This document shows, piece by piece, positions 1 through 10,710 of a DNA stretch of 42,615 bases. Position numbers and translations under genes: made by a program. This DNA is from Candidatus Margulisiibacteriota bacterium (GTDB taxonomy: Bacteria; Margulisbacteria; Marinamargulisbacteria; UBA817): NCBI GenBank assembly GCA_016779165.1, contig JADHOE010000008.1, positions 1 through 42,615 of the forward strand, read 5' to 3'. Numbering within the stretch: the first letter of the stretch is position 1; every line of letters begins with the position of its first letter. Under the pieces are notes generated by a model. That model ran no database searches and was not told where the DNA came from. It saw nothing but the letters and a program-made list of their open reading frames with translations.

Positions 1-658
1 TATTAAAATGCTTGTTTTTTAAGTATAGATATTCATATATTTTTTTAATAAACTCAAAATCCTCTGGCTCATCCAGCGTCCATCTATAGTGCGAATAATC
101 ATGCTGTGCACTATAGTTCAAACATTTGAACTTTGTTTTTGTTTCCCTAATATAAGGAGTAACATGTTCTCTTTCTATTGCTGATGTTGCATTATGATGT
201 GCATTTTCTAGTGATTTATAGGTCATCACTTCCACATCTAACCCATCCGGGTATGTTGGCGGATTTGTATTCGACACATAATCAACATTATTTTCAACAA
301 AGTCATCGTATACTTGCTTAATAACGCTCACATCGTGCAGTGGGCAATCGCCGGTTAGGCGAATAATTACCTGCGGTTGATGAGCCCCCATATTTGCTGC
401 GTTATAATATCGATCTAACACATCCGTTGGATGCCCCTGATAACAATTAACACCTATTTTTTCACACGTTTTATAAATAATTTCATCTTGCTCTAAGTTG
501 GTTGTTGCTACAATTAATTCATAACTCTGACCTAACTCTAATCTAGTAATCCTTTCTAGAATTAATTCTAATGCCCCCTTTTCATCAATAATTGGCATCA
601 TCATTTTTCCTGGTAAACGAGACGACCCCATTCGTGCTTGTATAATAATCTTAATCAT
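1..658 (-). CDS. SpsF/PseF-like cytidylyltransferase (3' end cut by window edge)
   Basis: 219 codons are visible, open to the left edge. The N-terminus carries the nucleotidyltransferase signature IIIQARMGSSRLPGK followed by a VATTN segment and, later, RLTGDCPLHD, all typical of the acylneuraminate cytidylyltransferase / SpsF family (usual length about 230-250 residues, so little is missing). Members transfer CMP from CTP to a sugar acid. Placed directly after pseB, pseC and an aldo/keto reductase, it most likely activates a pseudaminic-acid-like nonulosonate (PseF role). This is inferred from context; SpsF proteins of unknown substrate look very similar. The start is the ATG at 658, with a GGAG-type sequence further upstream than usual and a TAGGG closer in. 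Confidence 0.85.
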   Translation of the reverse strand, partial: MIKIIIQARMGSSRLPGKMMMPIIDEKGALELILERITRLELGQSYELIVATTNLEQDEIIYKTCEKIGVNCYQGHPTDVLDRYYNAANMGAHQPQVIIRLTGDCPLHDVSVIKQVYDDFVENNVDYVSNTNPPTYPDGLDVEVMTYKSLENAHHNATSAIEREHVTPYIRETKTKFKCLNYSAQHDYSHYRWTLDEPEDFEFIKKIYEYLYLKNKHFN

Positions 659-700
659 CGCAGAAACCCTAGCTCCTCTTTAACCAAATTTCTCACAAAC

Positions 701-1611
701 TTATTGTTTTTTCCACAATTGCGGCGAAACAATATAATCATTAAACCTGGCACCAATTATTTGACTTAGTTGTTCATTGAATATAAAGTCTCTAGCGTTT
801 TTTAGACTATCACAATTATTTTTGAATTGATCAACACCTTGCTGGCCAATGACCAAGGGTAGGTTTAACGAATTTACAAAACTTAATGCCATAGATTCAT
901 TGGTCTGATTGGAATTTGATATGAGCGAATTCCATTCAGAGGATAACCCAAAAGATTCTGGAAGAATTTCTTTAGCATCATTTTCATTCATCAATAACAA
1001 CCCCTGTAAAAAAACACTTCTTACAAAACATAAGGTATTATTTTTCTGAGCTAGTTCAAAAACTCCAGAGTCTATCATTCGATGATCCCACGCATTGCAA
1101 GGCACCTGAATAAAATCAATATCAGGATTCATTATTGCTTTTTTTGCAGCATCCACTGAATAGACAGATGCCCCTAAATATTTTAAAACACCTTCGTTTT
1201 TTAATTCTTTACTCGCGATTAAAATCACGTCCAAATGATTTAAATACATCTCGTCATGAATCATCATGCCCCATAATGGTACCCCTAAATTTTTTGCTGA
1301 AGTTTGAGCAGATGACTTTAATTGCTCTTTATTTTTAATATCAATATTAGCATCCCATTTGCTAATAATATGTATATGATGCTCTTTGTTATTGTTTTGC
1401 TCTAACCACTGACCGATGATTTCTTCAGAATTCCCATAGGCTTGGGCAGTATCAATTGTTGTTACCCCATTCTTTACTGCTTCATCCAAAATAGCAAATG
1501 CTTCTTTTTTGTTTGGTTGACCGGTTTGGTTTGTTATTCCGTAATTCATTCCTAGTTGCGCAGCACCTAATACAAACTGGGACACTTTTTCACCACGCCA
1601 TTCAAAATATT

Positions 1612-1621
<10 letters not shown>
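701..1621 (-). CDS. Aldo/keto reductase in nonulosonate sugar cluster
   Basis: A 306-residue soluble NAD(P)H-dependent oxidoreductase of the aldo/keto reductase superfamily. The catalytic tetrad is visible: Asp57 and Tyr62 in DTAQAYG, Lys88 in ISKWD and His122 in MIHDE. The N-terminal LGAAQLGMNYGI motif marks the subgroup often found beside SpsF-type cytidylyltransferases in flagellin-glycosylation and surface-sugar clusters. Its substrate cannot be read from the sequence; reduction of a sugar intermediate in the pseudaminic-like pathway is a context inference. The frame overlaps the end of pseC by 10 bp. A second in-frame ATG two codons downstream (MKYFEW) is an equally good start. Confidence 0.88.
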
Positions 1622-3794
<2,173 letters not shown>

Positions 3795-3797
<3 letters not shown>

Positions 3798-3854
3798 GGA
3801 ATGGAGCCCAATAAACCCATCCGCGCCCGTAATCAAAATAATGCCTTTGCAACC
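3795..3854 (-). pseudogene. N-terminal relic of an NAD-dependent sugar epimerase/dehydratase
   Basis: Directly after the Wzz stop codon, in the same frame, the minus strand reads GCKGIILITGADGFIGLHSL. This matches the Rossmann N-terminus (TGADGFIGSHL) of NDP-sugar epimerases and dehydratases such as LegB-type enzymes. Only about 20 codons survive, there is no ATG, and homology stops abruptly before the pseB promoter. The best explanation is that an older sugar gene following wzz was cut off when the pse cassette was recombined in, leaving its first codons as a scar. The motif is short, but the fold signature is distinctive. Confidence 0.65.
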
Positions 3855-3860
3855 TCTTTT

Positions 3861-4592
3861 TTAACGATCTCGCAAATCCTCCACCACCTTTGATCCAACC
3901 AAACCAATGCATGTCAGTACAACAGCACCCAATACACCAATCAATGCAAAAGTGTTTCTCCTGGGAAACACCGCCCCCAATGGCTCAACCGCCTCATCCA
4001 ATGGCACAATTTGCAATTTATCGGAATCAATATTCAATTCGTCGTTTAAATTGATTAGGGCATTTAAATAGGCATCCAGCACTGGCAACAACACACTGGG
4101 GTTGGTGTACCGATACGTAATCACATGCACCCCTTCTTTCACGGTTAAGGTCACGTTTTTAGAAAACTTAAGCTGACCAACCATATGGTCCAAGCGCTTG
4201 TCTTCTGGAAGCCGACGCAACTCTGCATTGTCAAACCGATCATCGTAAAGCAACTGCTGAGCCACATAATGCTTGATGCGCCTGGAATTAAAAATTGGCG
4301 TCATGTAGCCGCTGTATTGGCCAGACGTCCCGCCATCAATTGAGGATAAAAACCCAAATTGCGCCATTAACCCGCCCGACACCATGGATGTGCTGGATTC
4401 AGGAACAAAAAAGGTTGTGCTTGCTTGGTACTGTTTGGGCAGCACCAATGAAAGCACCACTGCCACGACCAAGCCCATAATCGCTGAAACCACAAACCAC
4501 CGCCAATGTGACACCATGTGGCGAATGTAAGGCAATAGGTCAATCTCATCGTCGATATAGCTTTGCTGAATGGAATTGCGTGAATCTGACAT
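3861..4592 (-). CDS. Wzz-family polysaccharide chain-length determinant (no kinase domain)
   Basis: A 243-residue inner-membrane polysaccharide copolymerase. One membrane segment lies at about residues 32-51, a periplasmic domain follows, and a second membrane segment lies at about 217-236; a proline-rich element VEPLGAVFPRRN precedes it. This is the Wzz (PF02706) layout. It lacks the cytoplasmic tyrosine kinase of Wzc, so it would control glycan chain length or bridge to the outer-membrane exporter without its own phosphorylation switch. It starts 2 nt after the polysaccharide export gene, so the two are one functional pair. Its position at the end of the basal-body train is unusual. Confidence 0.85.
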   Translation of the reverse strand: MSDSRNSIQQSYIDDEIDLLPYIRHMVSHWRWFVVSAIMGLVVAVVLSLVLPKQYQASTTFFVPESSTSMVSGGLMAQFGFLSSIDGGTSGQYSGYMTPIFNSRRIKHYVAQQLLYDDRFDNAELRRLPEDKRLDHMVGQLKFSKNVTLTVKEGVHVITYRYTNPSVLLPVLDAYLNALINLNDELNIDSDKLQIVPLDEAVEPLGAVFPRRNTFALIGVLGAVVLTCIGLVGSKVVEDLRDR

Positions 4593-4594
4593 GG

Positions 4595-7021
4595 CTATTG
4601 AAGGGACTTCACCAAGGCAATGCTCGTTACCGCATTCGATACAATGGACGTAATGTTGGTTAAAAATTGCAGCCAGTTGAAACTAATCACCACACGCTCT
4701 GGCACATACACAATATCGCCAGGCTCTATCACGTTACTGTTTTGAAACACACGCCCCGAGGACTTAAAAATGTAAATGTTTCGTTTATCGGCGTACTTGC
4801 TAAAGCCACCCACATGGTGAATGTAATCATGCAACGAGTAACTGGGATTATGCGCAATCGAAATGCCTTGCTGCACCCCACCAATCAAATGCACGGATTC
4901 GGGGGCAGTCGGAATCGTTAAGGTATCGCCGTCTTGCACCCTAAAGTTATCTGCTGAGCCCACAAAATTGTCTCGATTCAAATCAATAATTACACGACCA
5001 GAAATGGCACCAACCTTTTTATCCAAATAATCCAAGGCCTCTTTCCTAGCGGTCATCATGATCCCCATCGATACCTGAGAGTCCATCGACAAATTACCCA
5101 AGTGGGTTTGGTCGTAAATAAACCGTTTTTGTTCGTCATCGACAACTTTTTTATGGCCAGCTTTATCTGATTCTTTGACCGATACCCGAGTAAATACAGC
5201 CCCTTTCACATAGGCAGAATCCGTGAACCCACCCGCACGTTGAATCACCTCCGCCAATCGGGTGCCCTTTGCGACTTTGTATTCCCCAGGGAACAACACC
5301 TCACCCGACAAGGTTATGGTGGCCATTTGATCTTTTAGACTATCTTTTTTAACACTTATCCGATCGCCAGCCGTTAATTGAAATGTTGCCATGTCTGATT
5401 GGTTTACATAATGCAATGCCGCTTTTTTACCAGACGACCGGGCAACTTCCACGGCATACATGCTGGCCATTGCCGTGGGCTTTGCCAACAAAATGGCATC
5501 AGACAAGGTCATCTTATCAAAGTATGTGTAATCGCCAGGCGACAATACCTCCCCAATGATTGAAATGCGTTGGGGCTCGATCAATTCACGTTGGTTGTAA
5601 ATGGCCACCACATCTTGGTCTTGAATGCGAAACTCAGTATTGGTTAACTTGGTGCGAAGCAATTCTCGGTGGTCATCAGATGCGTAACGAAACACATGCA
5701 CCGTTGGGTGAGTGTTTTCTTTTACCCCCTTCGCTTGCTTAAGCAATGCCCCCAAGGTTAAGCCATTGTTAAATGCCACTTTTCCGGGCACCTTCACATT
5801 GCCAAGAATGTTCACATAGCCATACGCAATGTTGGGTTTTTTGTTAATCATGATAATATCCCCATTGTTTGCCGGGGTTTCTGCTAATTTAGCCATCACA
5901 GCCGATCGTGACTGCCCTGAAATGCTTTTCACCTGACGAGAAAAACGACCATTAAACCCATTCACATACACATCATTTAAATACGCATTCATGGCAGGGC
6001 CACCCCCATAATTTACCACATCGGCCAAGGTCGTCTTGACGCCCAGCTCAAAAATACCAGGTGTGTTCACCGCCCCGCCAATGGCCACCGTTGGGCCAAT
6101 GGCAGGGACAACAACCACATCCCCCTCGTTAAAATTCATTGCGGGCATGGCCTTGTCCGTTAACACATAGGAATACAAATCAATCTGTCGCTTTTTACCG
6201 TTTGGGCTCAACACCTTAATGTAACGCAACGAGCCAGACTTTTTTACGCCACCAGCCTTGCTTAGAACAGAAAACACCGATTCAAATTTATTCACTGAAT
6301 AGGTGCCCGGTTGCCCCACATGCCCAGAAATCAGCACCATCACCGGCTTTAGTGCGTTTAACTTTAGTTGCGTATCAAAATTAACGTACCGCTTTTTAAG
6401 CGCATTTGTTACTTTTTTATTGGCCTCGCTTAATGTTAAACCGGCCACCACTATGGGCCCAATATTTGGAATAAAAATAGCCCCTTCATTATCCACCGAT
6501 AGTTCCAATATTTGTTCTTTCTTACCGTAAATAAACAGGGTAAAAAAATCACCCGACTGCAACTGATAATTGCTGGGCGCCGCCGTATTGCCATTCGATT
6601 GATACTGATGCTTAAAAAAGTCATAGCCAAACTGACGAAGCGCCGGCGAGGCATTCACTGTAACCCCATGCATGACCTGAACCGCATGGTCGGTATCAAC
6701 ATCCCGGTAATCGCGCTCAATTGCAGACAAATTCAAGGATGGGGCACTGTCTTGTTCAGCAGCGTTGGCTTTAGGGGACTCCTCTTGGGGCTCATCAACC
6801 GTTTCAACACGTTCAATGCCTTGGTTGTCCAGCATCAATCCATCTATCGCATTTGAGTTTGATTGCGTTTGAGTTAAATACCGCTCAGCCAAAATGCGCT
6901 GCTGCGGCAATAACTGCTCCATATTTAACTGAGCGATGTTTGCTTGCCCAAGAACGGCCAATGGCAACATAAAAAGCATAACAATGGCATGAAAAAACAT
7001 GCTCAAATAATAGCATGGCAA
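4595..7021 (-). CDS. Outer-membrane polysaccharide export protein with six SLBB domains (Wza/OPX family)
   Basis: An 808-residue secreted protein, longer than Wza (about 380). A hydrophobic signal segment ends near VLG at residue 25, without a lipobox cysteine. An acidic, low-complexity linker runs to about residue 145. The polysaccharide export domain follows at about 150-225 (YQLQSGDFFTLFIYG). Six SLBB units, each with a GxVxxPG-like turn, run from about 228 to 760. A C-terminal amphipathic stretch (SFNWLQFLTNITSIVSNAV) could be the outer-membrane helix. It would export a capsule or exopolysaccharide together with the Wzz-type protein encoded 2 nt downstream. The ATG at 7000 is an alternative start. 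It follows the FliG-like gene by only 31 bp. Confidence 0.9.
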   Translation of the reverse strand: MPCYYLSMFFHAIVMLFMLPLAVLGQANIAQLNMEQLLPQQRILAERYLTQTQSNSNAIDGLMLDNQGIERVETVDEPQEESPKANAAEQDSAPSLNLSAIERDYRDVDTDHAVQVMHGVTVNASPALRQFGYDFFKHQYQSNGNTAAPSNYQLQSGDFFTLFIYGKKEQILELSVDNEGAIFIPNIGPIVVAGLTLSEANKKVTNALKKRYVNFDTQLKLNALKPVMVLISGHVGQPGTYSVNKFESVFSVLSKAGGVKKSGSLRYIKVLSPNGKKRQIDLYSYVLTDKAMPAMNFNEGDVVVVPAIGPTVAIGGAVNTPGIFELGVKTTLADVVNYGGGPAMNAYLNDVYVNGFNGRFSRQVKSISGQSRSAVMAKLAETPANNGDIIMINKKPNIAYGYVNILGNVKVPGKVAFNNGLTLGALLKQAKGVKENTHPTVHVFRYASDDHRELLRTKLTNTEFRIQDQDVVAIYNQRELIEPQRISIIGEVLSPGDYTYFDKMTLSDAILLAKPTAMASMYAVEVARSSGKKAALHYVNQSDMATFQLTAGDRISVKKDSLKDQMATITLSGEVLFPGEYKVAKGTRLAEVIQRAGGFTDSAYVKGAVFTRVSVKESDKAGHKKVVDDEQKRFIYDQTHLGNLSMDSQVSMGIMMTARKEALDYLDKKVGAISGRVIIDLNRDNFVGSADNFRVQDGDTLTIPTAPESVHLIGGVQQGISIAHNPSYSLHDYIHHVGGFSKYADKRNIYIFKSSGRVFQNSNVIEPGDIVYVPERVVISFNWLQFLTNITSIVSNAVTSIALVKSLQ

Positions 7022-7052
7022 TCCAAATATTGTAAAAAAAATAGACGAAACG

Positions 7053-7562
7053 TCAGTGTGCTGTTAATTCCAATTCATCCATAATCAGTTGAATGACCTG
7101 GGGTGAAATGGGTGTTTTTTCCACTTTGATTTCGCGGATCAACTCTTTTTTTTCGTCTGGAAGTTGATCCAATATAAATGACCGCTGTTCATCACTCACA
7201 CGGTCCAACACACACGCCAATAATTGCGGGGGCTGCGTCTGAATCTTTTCAGCCAGTGTCATGGTTGTTTTTGGAGACACATCTTCTTTTAAGGGCTGAG
7301 GGGCACTCTTTACCACTGCAATGGGCTCAATCACAGGCTCATCCAAATCATCCGCCTCGTCTTTCGCCAATTTTCGGGCATCAACAGCCTCAAAAAATGT
7401 GGTCATGGCCGATGCAATATCCGCATTTGAAAGGTCCGAAAGCGATTCCAACGAAACCCCATTCAATTTAACCAGTTCTTGAGATGTCAACGACGCCAAC
7501 ACAGGGTACTTCAATTCATCCAATAACTCCACAATTAACCGTGCCTTTAATGTATTATCCAT
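7053..7562 (-). CDS. Short FliG-like protein with N and M domains, no torque domain
   Basis: A 169-residue cytoplasmic protein. Residues about 5-62 (LLDELKYPVLASLTSQELVKL...) resemble the FliG N-terminal domain that binds FliF. Residues about 103-165 resemble the FliG middle armadillo domain: a PPQLLACVL helix, then ILDQLPDEKKELIREI, then PISPQVIQLIMDEL. The two halves are joined by a charged, proline-rich linker. Normal FliG is about 330 residues and ends in a domain with charged residues that contact MotA; that domain is absent. The gene lies 3 bp after fliF, the usual fliF-fliG order. It could cap the MS ring without driving rotation. Divergence is strong, so the domain reading rests on pattern and on gene order. 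Confidence 0.68.
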   Translation of the reverse strand: MDNTLKARLIVELLDELKYPVLASLTSQELVKLNGVSLESLSDLSNADIASAMTTFFEAVDARKLAKDEADDLDEPVIEPIAVVKSAPQPLKEDVSPKTTMTLAEKIQTQPPQLLACVLDRVSDEQRSFILDQLPDEKKELIREIKVEKTPISPQVIQLIMDELELTAH

Positions 7563-7565
7563 GGC

Positions 7566-9296
7566 TTATCCTTTGAGTAACGCTTTCAATTCATCCACCA
7601 AATGCTGGGCATCCTGGCTCGACATGGCCTTTAACTGAATTACGGAACCAAAATCGGCCTTGGTTTTCAAATCATTCACCACATCTTTCTCCGTTAACGG
7701 AACCACTTCTGGGGTTGCATCAATAAGTGTCGGTATATCCTCAGTCAATTCCTCGGGTGGCTCGGGGTCTTTTTTCTTTCGCTTAAACAGCTTTGGAATG
7801 CCAGCTAACACAGAAAAAATGCGTTGAATCACCGATTTTACTAAAAATGCAATCACCATTAATGTGGCCGTTATAACACATCCAATCCCCAATATTGGCC
7901 ACAACCGAACCAAGCGGCCAAACTTATCGCCTACAGTATCCTTCGGTAAAACAATACTTTGCTGCACATCGTCCTTATCCAATGATGGCGTTCCTGCATC
8001 ATCGCGTTTTGGCAAAAATCCGGCCTTTGATACGTGAATGGCATCGCGCGACTCCACATACCCAACCGCGCCCGCAACCGCTTGGGTAATCTGGTCTATT
8101 GTGGCGGCGTTTAAGTCCACTTCCTCAAACTGATCATCCACCACAACACTGGTTACAATTTGCTTAATATCTGGCGCACCCGTTTGACTTACCGAATTCA
8201 AATCAATGGTCACGGCTGTTTTAAAAGACCCCGCTGGCAATACCCCGCTCAATTGATTCAGCGCCTTTTTTTCTAGAACTGTTTCATAGTTGAATTTCAA
8301 TTGAAACCAATCCACCACATCTTCAATGGCCGGAATAATCACCTTTCCGTTGCCAACATTCGCAATGGGTGCCTTCCCTGCCAATTCAATTTCCTCAATT
8401 TTTTTAGTCATTCGATCAAGAACCCCAGTGGACAATACCCGGCCTTCGGTATCAACGACTGATATATTGTCAGGCAAAAGATTTTCTACGGAACTGGACA
8501 CCAACTGCATGATGGCATAAACGGTTTCATCGTTAATGTTCGCCCCATTTCTTCGCTTAATTAAAATCGAAGCCGTTACTGGGGGCTGAGTCACAGCAAA
8601 CAATTTTGTTTCCGGAATAACAATCTCAACATACGCATAATCCACCACGTCGAATTCCATAATGGCCTTTTCCATCTCGCCAGATAAGGCACGTATCAAC
8701 CGTATGCGCTTATCAAATTCAGTCACCCCCAAGTTGGAAGCTTCATCAAAGATTTCATACCCTTTAACCGCAGCGCTGGGCATCCCTTTAATGGCCAAAA
8801 CGTGCTTTGCCTCGTCCAATTGATCTTGATCCACTTGCAAGTCGTATTGCTTACCGTTTTGCACCACATTGTAAGAAATATTCAGATAACTCAGTTCACG
8901 AACAATGGGGGCCAACTGTGTCCCTTCCAATTGCTTGTATAAATCAACATATTTTATTTTTTTCTTTTTCTTTTTTTCAGGCTTTTTGGTCACAATGGAT
9001 GCACCATCAAATGTTGGTGATGTGGGCTGAGCCATTGCTTGGGGTTGTCCTTTCGGTACTGAGTCACCTTTAAATAAGAAAAACGAACTTGCAACAATTA
9101 AAACCACAGCACCACCAAGAATCACTTGGTTGCGTCTAGTGGATAGCAATGGCAAAATGCGATCTTTTATTCGAGTAATAAAGGATGGTGTCCCACCATC
9201 TTGAAATACAGGCTCGTCAGTTAAAAAATCACTATCCAATCCATCGTCGTCTAATGGTTCGTCAAGGTCATCTTCAAGGTTATTTTCTTCAGCCAT
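7566..9296 (-). CDS. fliF: Flagellar MS-ring protein FliF
   Basis: A 576-residue inner-membrane ring protein. An acidic N-terminal tail precedes the first membrane helix at about residues 57-76. A lysine-rich stretch leads into the periplasmic YscJ/FliF ring domain (LYKQLEGTQLAPIVRELSYL; later FDKRIRLIRALSGEMEKAI). A second ring-building domain follows, then the second membrane helix near residues 463-487, and a cytoplasmic tail that should bind FliG. Length and order match FliF (about 550). The polybasic run KKPEKKKKKKIKYVD after the first helix and the very acidic N-terminus are unusual. It forms the base of the rod and houses the export gate. Confidence 0.9.
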   Translation of the reverse strand: MAEENNLEDDLDEPLDDDGLDSDFLTDEPVFQDGGTPSFITRIKDRILPLLSTRRNQVILGGAVVLIVASSFFLFKGDSVPKGQPQAMAQPTSPTFDGASIVTKKPEKKKKKKIKYVDLYKQLEGTQLAPIVRELSYLNISYNVVQNGKQYDLQVDQDQLDEAKHVLAIKGMPSAAVKGYEIFDEASNLGVTEFDKRIRLIRALSGEMEKAIMEFDVVDYAYVEIVIPETKLFAVTQPPVTASILIKRRNGANINDETVYAIMQLVSSSVENLLPDNISVVDTEGRVLSTGVLDRMTKKIEEIELAGKAPIANVGNGKVIIPAIEDVVDWFQLKFNYETVLEKKALNQLSGVLPAGSFKTAVTIDLNSVSQTGAPDIKQIVTSVVVDDQFEEVDLNAATIDQITQAVAGAVGYVESRDAIHVSKAGFLPKRDDAGTPSLDKDDVQQSIVLPKDTVGDKFGRLVRLWPILGIGCVITATLMVIAFLVKSVIQRIFSVLAGIPKLFKRKKKDPEPPEELTEDIPTLIDATPEVVPLTEKDVVNDLKTKADFGSVIQLKAMSSQDAQHLVDELKALLKG

Positions 9297-9311
9297 AGTT
9301 TTAGTTTACAC

Positions 9312-9827
9312 CTAAACTGGAATTTGTTGTATTTCTTTAAATGTTTGAACCGCGGATTGCACAATGGTTGTCACCATGGATACTGCCAAATTTAACTTTG
9401 CTGTTTCAAGAACAACTTCATCTTCAGACACCTCACCCTTCACAAACCCATCCATTAAATCGTTCACTTTAAACTCTTGGCGACTCACATTTTGCAACGA
9501 CCGAATGGCATTGTCTAAAAATATTTGCAGTGGAACAATGGCAATATCCTTCGGGTTAGCGTTTCCCGCATTTTGAACAACACCTTGAGTCAACTGTGCC
9601 ATACTGGCTTTATCAATTCGTTCAAGGGAGATTGTTTCGTTAAGGGTGGCCGTTCTCTTTTTTCGCTCTTTTACCAACCATTCATTGGTATCGGATTGCG
9701 CAGCCATGGCCGACGCTTCTTTAAACACCGAATTGAATTCGTCCAATAGGCCAGGGCTAAGCAACTGCTTGCCAATGGCTTGTTTTGCGGCGCCTTGTGC
9801 CTGTTGAACATGCTTAATATCGGCCAT
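9312..9827 (-). CDS. fliE: FliE, MS ring-rod junction protein with an N-terminal extension
   Basis: A 171-residue protein. Its last 55 residues (VNDLMDGFVKGEVSEDEVVLETAKLNLAVSM... ending in TFKEIQQIPV) match the conserved FliE C-terminal helix pair. FliE is usually about 100 residues, so about 70 residues of extra sequence precede the core. No signal peptide is present, unlike FlgB and FlgC beside it. FliE joins the MS ring to the proximal rod. The start codon overlaps the flgC stop as TAATG, giving translational coupling. Confidence 0.85.
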   Translation of the reverse strand: MADIKHVQQAQGAAKQAIGKQLLSPGLLDEFNSVFKEASAMAAQSDTNEWLVKERKKRTATLNETISLERIDKASMAQLTQGVVQNAGNANPKDIAIVPLQIFLDNAIRSLQNVSRQEFKVNDLMDGFVKGEVSEDEVVLETAKLNLAVSMVTTIVQSAVQTFKEIQQIPV

Positions 9828-10267
9828 TACTTTAACAACTCCAATGTGTTTTGAAACATTTGACGAGACGATTTAAATGCCGTTGTATTGGCTTCATATA
9901 ACAAATTTGCATAAGAAAGCGTGACCATCTCATCATTTAGTTCGAAGTTAGGCGTTCTAAGCACCCCATTTTCATCGGCAAACACATGCGATGGGTCCAA
10001 TATTTGGCCAAATGGCGCATCCGATTCCATAATGCCAGCCGCACGAACCCCATCTTTATCTGGCACCACAACCACGTATTTTTTTCGGTAGGGCTCCCCC
10101 CTGTCCGTCATGTGGGTCGACACGTTTGCAATGTTCTCTGCAATGGTCCTTAACCTGTATTTTTGAACGAGCATTCCATTTCCAGCCACATTTAAGGCAT
10201 CAATGGCACCTGTTTTAGCCCCAAGGCATACTATGGAGCACATCAAAAGCATTAATAATGGTTTCAT
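9827..10267 (-). CDS. flgC: Proximal rod protein FlgC with an apparent Sec signal peptide
   Basis: A 146-residue protein. From residue 19 on it aligns with FlgC: GAIDALNVAGNGM, IAENIANVST with GEPYRKK, and the C-terminal helix ANTTAFKSSRQMFQNTLELL. The first 18 residues (MKPLLMLLMCSIVCLGAK) are an added hydrophobic leader that looks like a signal peptide, whereas ordinary FlgC begins at the GAIDAL-equivalent. There is no other Met between the leader and the core, and the ATG overlaps the flgB stop (TAATG), so the leader is hard to remove by moving the start. FlgC forms the proximal rod in the periplasm. Confidence 0.9.
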   Translation of the reverse strand: MKPLLMLLMCSIVCLGAKTGAIDALNVAGNGMLVQKYRLRTIAENIANVSTHMTDRGEPYRKKYVVVVPDKDGVRAAGIMESDAPFGQILDPSHVFADENGVLRTPNFELNDEMVTLSYANLLYEANTTAFKSSRQMFQNTLELLK

Positions 10268-10653
10268 TAGCCGCCCTTTCCCAAGGTCACCACCTTTTTG
10301 GTGATGCCAATTTTTGTACTTAATAACCGAACATAGGCACTATGTTTCAATCGAATTTTAGTTGATCGGACCATTTCATCATCCACATTCACAACATCCA
10401 ACATGGACGAGTCCCCGTATAATCGAATCGCCTCCTGAATTTCATCTTCATAGCGAATGGGCCGAAATCCAGGGGTCGATGCATTTGCAATGTTGTATGC
10501 CGTTGCTTTCTGCTTCTTGTTCATATCGTAAATGGCATCCTCAAGACGAACGGAGGTTGAATCAAACAGTACATTTGAAATAATATTTTCGCCATGCACA
10601 ACAGTTCCAAACATAACCAATACCACCGCCATAAACGTCATCTTACAATTCAT
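10267..10653 (-). CDS. flgB: Proximal rod protein FlgB with an apparent Sec signal peptide
   Basis: A 128-residue protein. The core (LFDSTSVRLEDAIYDMNKKQKATAYNIANASTPGFRP) carries the rod/hook family motif NIANxxTPG. It is preceded by about 21 residues (MNCKMTFMAVVLVMFGTVVHG) with the n-, h- and c-regions of a Sec signal peptide and a likely cleavage after VHG. Typical FlgB is 130-140 residues and starts directly at the core helix. The gene lies 57 bp after the sigma-factor gene, the largest gap in the train, and is coupled to flgC by TAATG. It would form the first rod segment above FliE. Confidence 0.88.
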   Translation of the reverse strand: MNCKMTFMAVVLVMFGTVVHGENIISNVLFDSTSVRLEDAIYDMNKKQKATAYNIANASTPGFRPIRYEDEIQEAIRLYGDSSMLDVVNVDDEMVRSTKIRLKHSAYVRLLSTKIGITKKVVTLGKGG

Positions 10654-10710
10654 TTTAATTTGTTTCTCTTTCTTTCACAATCATATCCATCGCCAACCAT
10701 TCCACACACA

